This document shows, in pieces, positions 16,064 to 22,528 of a stretch of 22,528 nt of DNA. The translations under genes were made by a program, and so were the position numbers. Positions within the stretch are counted from its first letter, which is position 1, and the number at the start of each line of letters is the position of its first letter. The DNA comes from Pseudomonadota bacterium (GTDB lineage: Bacteria; Myxococcota_A; Polyangia; Polyangiales; Polyangiaceae), in NCBI GenBank assembly GCA_023428245.1, contig JAEYYX010000058.1, positions 1-22,528 of the forward strand. The letters are read 5' to 3'. The notes beneath the pieces were generated by a model. The model had not been told where the DNA came from. It ran no database searches and saw nothing but the letters and a program-made list of their open reading frames with translations.

Positions 16064-17728
16064 TCACTCGAGGTGCCAGGAGTCGAGTCGGAAACTCGGA
16101 TTGTCCGAGAACTTCAGGCAGAGATCGTGGCCGCTAGAGGTCTCCATGATCGGGCAGGAGAGCTCTTTGTACTCACTATTTCCGCCCGTCGCGGCCACTT
16201 CACAGGATCCAATTTGGGTCCCCTGGGCGCCCTGGATGCACCCGTCGATCACGACGTTGATCTTGCCGCCGCCGTTCTCCGAAGCGACCTTCAAGACGAC
16301 CTTTGTCGCCCCTTCGCGGAAGTCGACCTGCGAATAGGCGACCCAGTCGTTGTTGCTGATCTGGCCGACGTAGACGGTCTCGCCAGCCTTGCCTTCGACT
16401 TCGATCCCCTTCTCTTCCGCGATCCGCTCCGCTTCGACTTCCTGGTATCCGTCGAGGCACTTGAGCTGGCTGACCGTGTAGTCCTCCGTGCTCATGGTGA
16501 GCGGGTTGATGGTCCCGTCTTCTTTGTAGGTCAGCTCCTGAACCGCAACGCTGCGGTTATTGACCTTATCCACGCCGAGCTCCTGCTCGAGCTTGCGGTT
16601 ATGGTAGAAGAGGTAGTGCTTCCCCTTGTACTCGATGATCGAGCCGTGGTTGTTGTTGCCCCGATTGACCTGAGCGTTCGCCAGGAAGATACCCTTGTAT
16701 TGGAAGCCGGATATCGGCGAATCGCTCATCAGATACTCGAGCGCCGCGCCATGGCCTGAGGAAAAGTCCGAGGAGTAGCTGAAGTAATACTTCCCCTCAT
16801 GTTTGTGCATGAAGGAGGCCTCGAAGAACGCAGTGGTCGGGATCGTCGTAGCGGAGCTGTCCTTGATGCTGACCATGTCGTCGTTCAGCCGGACAGCGCG
16901 AGCGTTCATGCCGCTCGGGCCACCCCCGAAGTACAAATACGCCTGACCATCATCATCCACGAAACAAGCCGGATCGAAGAGCCACGGGACATTGGCGTTC
17001 GGGAAGCTCGGCGTGATGAGCGCCTTTCCGAGCGGATCGACGAAGGGACCTCCCGGATCATCGGAAACCGCGACGCCAATCGCGCTGCCGGAGTTCGGGA
17101 TATACATGTAGTATTTCCCGTTCTTTTCGCAGGCCCCGGGAGCGTAGAGTCGATCGGCCCAATTGAGCTGGTTCGCGTGGATGATGACGCCGTGGTCCTG
17201 CCAGTTGACGAGATCGTCGGTCGAGTAGACGTGGTAGTCGACCATGTCGAAGCCATCCTGACCATCCTCGTCGTGGGAGGTGTACACGTAGACCTTGTCT
17301 CCGTAGACGATCGCGTTCGGATCAGCGGTGAAGATCTGGGTCACCATCGGATTGTGAGCTTTGGCGCTCGCCTTCGGCACACAGGTCGACGCTGGAGAAC
17401 CTCCCGCGCCCTGATCACCGCCTGTACCCCCGCCCCCGCCGGCGCCTCCCGTCGACATCGCGCCCCCACTCGCAGCGCCCCCGCTCGAGGGACCTCCTCC
17501 GCCCGCTCCCACCAGAGCACCACCGGTAGCCGCCGCACCACCGGTCGCGGCCGCTCCGCCTCCCGGAGCGGCTCCTCCACTCGGCGCTGCGCCTCCGCTC
17601 CCCGAGGCCGCGCCCCCCGTGCCCCCGAGATCACTCGTTCCGGTGGACCCACACGCCGCTTGGAGCGCCAAAATGGCCCCGAGGGCCGTAGAGAGTCGAA
17701 TCAAAGGGAGGCGGGGTGTGGAGAGCAT
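16064..17728 (-). CDS. GH43-family glycoside hydrolase lipoprotein with C-terminal CBM6
   Basis: This predicted secreted, lipid-anchored enzyme is probably active on arabinan, arabinoxylan or xylo-oligosaccharides. It has 554 residues from ATG 17728; a TTG at 17758 is the alternative. Cys26 in ALQAAC is a plausible but atypical lipobox. Residues 27-113 are a Gly/Ala-rich linker. The GH43 five-bladed propeller spans about 125-420 with the expected triad: Asp136 (TADPNAI, base), Asp252 (WLFDPAC, pKa modulator) and Glu303 (FFEASFM, acid). Residues about 428-554 match CBM6 (VEAERIAE, NNDWVAYSQVDF, final FRLDSWHLE). The serine hydrolase gene lies upstream on the same strand (161-bp gap), so the two may be co-transcribed. 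Exact specificity cannot be read from sequence. Confidence 0.93.
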   Translation of the reverse strand: MLSTPRLPLIRLSTALGAILALQAACGSTGTSDLGGTGGAASGSGGAAPSGGAAPGGGAAATGGAAATGGALVGAGGGGPSSGGAASGGAMSTGGAGGGGGTGGDQGAGGSPASTCVPKASAKAHNPMVTQIFTADPNAIVYGDKVYVYTSHDEDGQDGFDMVDYHVYSTDDLVNWQDHGVIIHANQLNWADRLYAPGACEKNGKYYMYIPNSGSAIGVAVSDDPGGPFVDPLGKALITPSFPNANVPWLFDPACFVDDDGQAYLYFGGGPSGMNARAVRLNDDMVSIKDSSATTIPTTAFFEASFMHKHEGKYYFSYSSDFSSGHGAALEYLMSDSPISGFQYKGIFLANAQVNRGNNNHGSIIEYKGKHYLFYHNRKLEQELGVDKVNNRSVAVQELTYKEDGTINPLTMSTEDYTVSQLKCLDGYQEVEAERIAEEKGIEVEGKAGETVYVGQISNNDWVAYSQVDFREGATKVVLKVASENGGGKINVVIDGCIQGAQGTQIGSCEVAATGGNSEYKELSCPIMETSSGHDLCLKFSDNPSFRLDSWHLE

Positions 17729-17889
17729 GAGAAAAGTTTTTTCTTTGTGAGAGGCCAAGAGAGACGCGACGTCTACTGCCTTGAAACTGAGGCAGATGGA
17801 GCGATCGGTCCAGAGGTGGCTACGAGCCTTGTTCTCTTGGAGAATTCAAGCGTGACAAAATCGCTCACCACACCTGAGTGGGTTTCGTA

Positions 17890-18996
17890 TCAATCCCAGT
17901 TCTTTCGCTGCGGATTCTCCCAGGGCGCTTTGCACAGCACACAATCATTTCCGAAGAAGTACCTCTCCGCGCCAGTGTCGCCATAGATCCAATAACGCAT
18001 CCAGGCGACGATCGCCGGGCGCTCTTCGCCACCACCGTCCTGTTCGATGTACCCGTGGGGAGCGTCCGTGAGCGTCGCCAGGAAGGTCGGCACCTTGGAC
18101 CGATCGTAGGTCGCCTGCTGGAGCGGCATCCCAACGGTATCCCTCGTGCCCGTGGTCTGAAGCATAGTCCCGTGGAGCTCCGCCTCCGCGGTATGTCCGT
18201 GGATTGATACGACGGTCAGCACCGAAGGGTCACCACCCACTTGAACAGCGGCCGTCCCTCCGACAGAGAAACCCATAGATACGGCGTGATCGGCCCAGAT
18301 CTTCCCTTCGTACTTGCTCCCGGCCTTCTCGTTCTCTTCGAGAATCCAACGCAAGCCATCCTGCATCTTCATTCGATTGCCCGCGTCACCCGGGCCGCCG
18401 TTCAGGACCGGACTGCCCACCACGACGAAGCCGTGCGAGGCGAAGTTACGCAGCATCGTGTTGTGAACGCTCACCTGCTGGCCAATGCCAGGTCCAAAGA
18501 TGATCGGGGCATGCAGGAAGCCATCCTTGCCGAGATCCGTGGGACGGAACACCGTGTAACCGTTGCCCGGGCCGACGCCCTGCTCCACCTCAGCCTCAAA
18601 AGGACCCGGCTGTGAGTAGTCCGTGACAGGCGGCAAAACAGGGCCTGATCCACCGCTGCCCTCGGCCCCCCCGGCAGCGGATTCACCACCTGAACCCACG
18701 ATGGTTCCGCCGGCGCCTCCGCTCTCGGAACCTCCGGAGCTCGGCGGCGCTCCGCCGCTCAGCGGCGCTCCGCCGCTCGCGGGACCGCTCCCACCAGTGC
18801 CCAGGGTCGGACTCCCGCCGAGGCTCGGCGCGCCGCCTGCGCTCGCTCCGCCCGCTCCTTGGAGCGCGCCTCCCGATGCAACCTGTCCTCCCGCTCCAGG
18901 GGCACCCCCCGAGACATCTCCATCTCCAACACTCGCTTCCGAACAAGCGAGCGAAAGCGCGAAACCCAAACAACCGAGAACAATCCTTGACCGCAT
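17890..18996 (-). CDS. PETase/cutinase-like serine hydrolase lipoprotein
   Basis: This predicted exported alpha/beta hydrolase has 368 residues. ATG 18996 is chosen because AAGGG lies 5 nt upstream; a GTG at 19020 is also in frame. Cys18 (LSLAC) suggests lipidation. Residues 19-122 are a Gly/Ser/Ala linker. The catalytic domain (about 130-360) resembles the dienelactone hydrolase/chlorophyllase-like group that includes PET hydrolase and bacterial cutinases: oxyanion segment FGPGI, LRNFASHGFVVV, nucleophile Ser244 in GFSVGG, Asp286 (TGTRDTVG) and His314 (APHGYIE). The C-terminal AIVAWMRYWIYGD...DCVLC recalls the AWMKRF region and terminal Cys pair of PETase. It could cleave polyester (cutin) or acyl groups on plant polysaccharide, given the GH43 neighbour. 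Activity on PET is not implied. Confidence 0.88.
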   Translation of the reverse strand: MRSRIVLGCLGFALSLACSEASVGDGDVSGGAPGAGGQVASGGALQGAGGASAGGAPSLGGSPTLGTGGSGPASGGAPLSGGAPPSSGGSESGGAGGTIVGSGGESAAGGAEGSGGSGPVLPPVTDYSQPGPFEAEVEQGVGPGNGYTVFRPTDLGKDGFLHAPIIFGPGIGQQVSVHNTMLRNFASHGFVVVGSPVLNGGPGDAGNRMKMQDGLRWILEENEKAGSKYEGKIWADHAVSMGFSVGGTAAVQVGGDPSVLTVVSIHGHTAEAELHGTMLQTTGTRDTVGMPLQQATYDRSKVPTFLATLTDAPHGYIEQDGGGEERPAIVAWMRYWIYGDTGAERYFFGNDCVLCKAPWENPQRKNWD

Positions 18997-19382
18997 CACA
19001 CCCTTTACTGCCGTTACCACCCCTAGCGCACATCAATTCCGCCGGGGGGAGGAACATTTTCACCGCCCCAAGCCCCAGCGAAACGTGGTCCGATTTTGCG
19101 CCAGATTTGTTGAAAGAAAGCGAGAATTGGCGCCCAGGGACGCTCTTTGGACTTCCTCTCTCACCTCAGCCTCGACTCATCGTCCGATGATGATGTGAGT
19201 TCTCAGGGAGTGCTCAAATCCACACCACCGAACGACGTTCGCGTCGAACTTGAATTTTCTGACATCGAGGGCCACTTCAGCTCCTCTTCCGACGATCTCG
19301 CTGCACGGTAAGGTTCAAGAAACCACCGCAAGTGTCCGGACGCTGTCGGGGCACCGGTCACCATCTTTCGAGCCCCGCCGTC
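18997..19382. other. Intergenic region between divergent hydrolase and DUF1592 genes
   Basis: The region should hold the promoters of both flanking genes, none of which I can place firmly. It contains a spaced inverted repeat GCGCCA/TGGCGC at 19098-19103 and 19128-19133. A short plus-strand open frame runs from 19114 to the TAA at 19309-19311, with a possible GTG start at 19195 giving 38 residues (ending SSSSDDLAAR). It has no ribosome site and no recognisable family; it may be a gene remnant or chance. Confidence 0.5.
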
Positions 19383-21197
19383 ATGAAGTTTCCCCTCGAG
19401 CGCCGATCTCTTTCGCGTCGTCTTTCTCCGAGACGAGAAGTTCCTCCCGCTTTGGATCGCCCTCTCTTGCTCGGAAGCCTCGCGCTCTCGTTTGCGCTCG
19501 CAGCGTGCGGGACCGATCCGGGGAACGGATTCGGCGATGGGGGCGAGGATTCGGCCTCGAGCGGCGGCACGGGCGAAGGCACCGGTGGCGGACCGGTCAG
19601 CGGCGCGGGTGGCCTCTCGAGCGGAACCGGCGGCGGCGCTTGGTCGAGCGGTGGGGCGGCCAATCCTGCCGATCTGCCGCCGTACAGGCCCCCGACGGGG
19701 CTCTTGCGTCGCTTGACCCGAGCCCAGTTCAAGAACGCAATTTACGATCTCCTGAAGGTCGAGGTCGATGGGGCTGATCTCGAAGCGGACAGCTTCGACG
19801 GCGATTTCTCGACGGTTGGCGCCTCGAAGGTGGTCACGTCCGACCACGGCGCTGAGACGTACCAAGCCGCGGCCGAGGCCGCGGCTCAAGCGGCGTTCGA
19901 AGATCCAGCGCTCCGCGCTCAGCTCGTCGGCTGCTCCCCCTCCAGTTTCGAAGATCCTTGTGTCGAGTCATTTTTGCAGAAGCTCGGAGAGCGCGCTTGG
20001 CGCCGGCCGCTGTCGCCAGACGAGCTCTCCGGACTCAAGACCCTCGGGGCTTTCGTCGCCGAAGAGCTCGACTCCACGCAGGAAGCTCTCAAGTGGGTGA
20101 CGGTCGCAATCGTCGGCTCCCCGAACTTCATTTACCGCCCGGAGCTCGGGAGCGGAACCGGAGCTGCTCGGACTCTCGACCCCTTCGAAATCGCAGCCCG
20201 GCTCTCGTTCCTGCTCTGGAACACGCTCCCCGACGAAGAGCTCCTCGAGGACGCCCGCGCGGGCCAACTCTCGACCCCCGCTGGCATTCGTGCGGTCGCC
20301 GAGCGTCTGCTGTCTGCTGAGCGCGGCCGCGAGTCGGTGGGAGGATTCGCTGAGGACTACATGCGCCTCGATCGTATCATGCAGCAAGCGAAAGACGCGG
20401 GGCTGTTCCCCGAGTACGGACCCGCACTGCAGCGCGGAATGATCCGGGACATGCGAGCGACCTGGGAGAGTGTCATCTTCGACGACAAGGCGAGCGCGCT
20501 CGATCTCTTCTCGACCAACAAAGTCGTCGCCAACGCGCCTCTTGCCCGAGTGTACGGCGTCGACGCTACTGGCCTGACCGATGACACGTTCAAGACTTTC
20601 CTCTTGCCGGAAGACGGACCTCGCATCGGCATTCTGAGCAAGCTCGCGTTCTTGTCCCAGTTCGCCAACCAAAAGGAAGGCTCCCCGACGCTGCGCGGAA
20701 AGTTCGTCCGGGAGGCCATCATGTGCACTCACGTCCAGCCCCCACCCGGCGGCGTTGCGCTCGAAGTGCCTGAGTCGACACCCGACAAGCCCATGACGAA
20801 GCGCCAGCGCCTCGACGCTCATCGGGAGCACCCCGTGTGTGCTGATTGCCACGCGCTCATGGATCCTCTGGGGTTGCCGTTCGAGAACTTCGACGCCATC
20901 GGGCGCTATCGTACTTTGGACAGTGGTCTACCGGTCGATGCCACCGGTGAGTTCGATGGGATTCCGGTTCAGGACGCCACAGAGCTCGGCAAGGTCATGG
21001 CGTCGAGCGACAGTGTCTCAGCCTGCCTCGTCCGCAAGTACTACACCTACGCTACCGCTCACGCCCCGCGCGACGTCGATGAGGTCAAGATCTTGGCCCT
21101 CACGAACTCCTTCAAAGCGTCAGGATACAAGTTCCCGTCCCTCATCCTGGAGCTCGTCTCCGACGAGGCCTTCACCCAGGTCGCTCCCCAGGAATAA
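19383..21197 (+). CDS. DUF1592/DUF1588-type lipoprotein with a CXXCH motif
   Basis: The product has 604 residues. The lipobox LAAC sits after a hydrophobic segment, then a Gly-rich linker. The domain series known from planctomycetes and myxobacteria follows: DUF1587 (LRRLTRAQFKNAIYDLL), DUF1595 (GERAWRRPLSPDEL), DUF1592 (FIYRPELG, FEIAARLSFLLWNTLPDE), DUF1588 (GILSKLAFLSQFAN...HPVCADCHALMDPLGLPFENFD) and DUF1585 (DSVSACLVRKYYTYATAH). CADCH at 486-490 is a potential c-type haem site. These proteins are thought to act outside the cytoplasm; their chemistry is not established. ATG 19383 was chosen over GTG 19332 because the signal sequence then begins normally. The DUF1552 gene follows after 11 nt, an association seen repeatedly for these families. 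Confidence 0.92.
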   Translation: MKFPLERRSLSRRLSPRREVPPALDRPLLLGSLALSFALAACGTDPGNGFGDGGEDSASSGGTGEGTGGGPVSGAGGLSSGTGGGAWSSGGAANPADLPPYRPPTGLLRRLTRAQFKNAIYDLLKVEVDGADLEADSFDGDFSTVGASKVVTSDHGAETYQAAAEAAAQAAFEDPALRAQLVGCSPSSFEDPCVESFLQKLGERAWRRPLSPDELSGLKTLGAFVAEELDSTQEALKWVTVAIVGSPNFIYRPELGSGTGAARTLDPFEIAARLSFLLWNTLPDEELLEDARAGQLSTPAGIRAVAERLLSAERGRESVGGFAEDYMRLDRIMQQAKDAGLFPEYGPALQRGMIRDMRATWESVIFDDKASALDLFSTNKVVANAPLARVYGVDATGLTDDTFKTFLLPEDGPRIGILSKLAFLSQFANQKEGSPTLRGKFVREAIMCTHVQPPPGGVALEVPESTPDKPMTKRQRLDAHREHPVCADCHALMDPLGLPFENFDAIGRYRTLDSGLPVDATGEFDGIPVQDATELGKVMASSDSVSACLVRKYYTYATAHAPRDVDEVKILALTNSFKASGYKFPSLILELVSDEAFTQVAPQE

Positions 21198-21208
21198 AGG
21201 CTCACTCC

Positions 21209-22528
21209 ATGTTCAAACCCCTCGATCGTCGCACACTGCTCCGCGGGATCCTCACCACGGGCGCCACCGCCACCATCGGACTTCCCTTGCTTGAGGCCAT
21301 GCTCAACGAGAGTGGCACAGCGCTCGCACAAACGGGCCAAGCACTGCCGCCTCTCTATGTCACCTGGTTCTTCGGGAACGGTACGCTGCCAGGTCTCTGG
21401 AAACCCGCCGCGACTGGGACTGGTTCCGCCTGGTCCCTCAGTCACCAGCTCCAGCCCCTCGTCGACGTGAAGTCACACCTCACAGTGATCTCGGGCCTCG
21501 AAGGGAAGCTCGTCGTCTCGGGACTCGAGCATCCGACCGGCTCCGCGGCGGCTACGACCGGAGCCCCCCTCAGCGGCAACGCGGTCCGGGCCCCTTCGAT
21601 CGATCAGCTCGTCGCCGAGAAGATCTCAGCCGGCGCTCCGTTCCGGTCCATCGAGGTCGGCGTCACCCCAGCGACCCCCGGCGGCAACCAAGACTCACTC
21701 CACACCGTGTCGCACCGCGGCGCGAACGCCCGAAACAACCCCGAGTTCGACCCGAAGCGCGTCTTTACGCGCCTCTTTGGAGGGTTCGAAGTTCCGAGCG
21801 GAGAGGAGAACAGCGGAGCCAAGCTCGCACGCGTGAAAAAGAGTGTGCTCGACTCGATTGTTGATGACGGCAATCGCCTCAAGGCTCGACTCGGCACGAC
21901 CGATAAGGCCCGTCTCGAACAGCACCTTGAGGCCATCCGCGCCATTGAGCGTCGGCTCGAAGAGGCTGAAGATCCCGGGAGCGCCGCCTGTACCGTTCCC
22001 GCGGCGCCCTCAGTCGGCGCGGACACGCGCGCCGAAGCGCCCCCGGACGTTAACGCGGCCATGGCGGAGCTCACAGCGCTCGCCCTCGCCTGCGAACGCA
22101 CGCGCGTTGCAACCTTCATGTTCTCGCTGCCCGCAGCGCACGCCTATTACAGGCACCTCGGCTCGGACATGAACGCCGACTTCCACGACACGATCTGCCA
22201 CACCGATCCGGGGGATTCGGCGAATCAGCCGCGCGTCGACACCGGCGTGCTCTATACGATGCGCTGCCTGAATCAGTTCTTGGTGAGGCTCAAGGAAACT
22301 CCCCACGGCGACGGCTCGCTCCTCGATGCTTCGCTCGTCTACATCACCTCGGATACCGCCTGGGGCAAGGTACACGATCGGCGCGAGTGGCCCGTCGTCT
22401 TCGCGGGCAAAGCACGCGGCCGATTGCGCGGCGACGCCCACCACAACTTCCCCGGAGAGAACCTGTCGCGCGCGCTCCTGACTGTGGCGCACGTGATGGA
22501 ACTCGGACTCGACGCCGTCGGCGTCGAC
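21209..22528 (+). CDS. DUF1552 family protein, putative Tat substrate (3' end outside window)
   Basis: The visible 440 codons are open to the window edge. The N-terminus DRRTLLRG plus a hydrophobic stretch (TTGATATIGLPLL) resembles a twin-arginine export signal, which would imply folding in the cytoplasm, perhaps with a cofactor. The body matches DUF1552: PPLYVTWFFGNGTLPGLW, LTVISGLEG, a HPTGSAAATTG segment, SIDQLVAEKI, DPKRVFTRLFGG, LDSIVDDGNRLKARLG and DASLVYITSD. The family is related to the alkaline-phosphatase/sulfatase-like DUF1501 group by some classifications, but no activity is proven. AAAGG precedes the ATG by about 10 nt. It is coupled with the DUF1592 gene upstream and probably forms a functional pair with it. 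Confidence 0.92.
   Translation, partial: MFKPLDRRTLLRGILTTGATATIGLPLLEAMLNESGTALAQTGQALPPLYVTWFFGNGTLPGLWKPAATGTGSAWSLSHQLQPLVDVKSHLTVISGLEGKLVVSGLEHPTGSAAATTGAPLSGNAVRAPSIDQLVAEKISAGAPFRSIEVGVTPATPGGNQDSLHTVSHRGANARNNPEFDPKRVFTRLFGGFEVPSGEENSGAKLARVKKSVLDSIVDDGNRLKARLGTTDKARLEQHLEAIRAIERRLEEAEDPGSAACTVPAAPSVGADTRAEAPPDVNAAMAELTALALACERTRVATFMFSLPAAHAYYRHLGSDMNADFHDTICHTDPGDSANQPRVDTGVLYTMRCLNQFLVRLKETPHGDGSLLDASLVYITSDTAWGKVHDRREWPVVFAGKARGRLRGDAHHNFPGENLSRALLTVAHVMELGLDAVGVD

Noticed and set aside
19968..20852. Minus-strand open frame of 294 codons
   Set aside because: Antisense to the DUF1592-type gene, which has clear conserved domains.
1..22528. Search for CRISPR arrays, tRNA/rRNA genes, insertion sequences and phage genes
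   Set aside because: No regularly spaced repeats, no tRNA T-arm or rRNA-like segment outside coding DNA, and no transposase or integrase motif were seen by eye.

Overview
The window looks like chromosomal DNA of a predatory or saprophytic myxobacterium, most likely of the Polyangiales type. The evidence is high GC with strong GC3 bias, a Hanks-type Ser/Thr kinase with a Pro/Ala-rich extracytoplasmic tail, many lipoproteins with long Gly/Ala/Ser linkers, two proteins with MYXO-CTERM-like C-terminal sorting signals, and a DUF1592/DUF1552 gene pair. This assignment is inferred from composition and gene families. No rRNA or tRNA gene is present to anchor it.

Layout. (1) 1-4708, minus strand: a cut-off Cys-repeat lipoprotein, a phosphate-selective-type porin with Pho-box-like 11-bp repeats just upstream, and a glutathione S-transferase/WYL-regulator pair with a perfect 17-bp palindrome in front. 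(2) 4986-8026, plus strand: a TPR envelope protein, a MopE-like metal-binding Cys-rich lipoprotein, and a nucleotidyltransferase-like ORF. The last two lie in the same frame and are separated by a single TGA that appears to cut the start of the nucleotidyltransferase domain. (3) 8029-10772, minus strand: the transmembrane kinase, a coiled-coil exported protein and a linker-only lipoprotein. (4) 11451-15727, plus strand: an ATGA-coupled pair of predicted surface-anchored proteins. One has LVIVD repeats and an SbsA-like domain. The other has PKD, beta-propeller and two-CXXCH cytochrome domains. A strong terminator follows. (5) 16064-18996, minus strand: a PETase/cutinase-like serine hydrolase lipoprotein and a GH43-CBM6 lipoprotein, ended by a tandemly duplicated hairpin terminator. 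(6) 19383-22528, plus strand: the DUF1592-type haem-motif lipoprotein and its DUF1552 partner, which runs off the window.

Common theme: nearly every product is exported. The window reads as a cell-surface and periplasmic gene cluster (nutrient uptake, polymer hydrolysis, surface redox proteins) with a few regulators, not as one pathway. The strongest candidates for something undescribed are the MYXO-CTERM cytochrome pair, the stop-split lipoprotein/nucleotidyltransferase region and the three-repeat Cys lipoprotein. No mobile element, CRISPR array, rRNA or tRNA was found.
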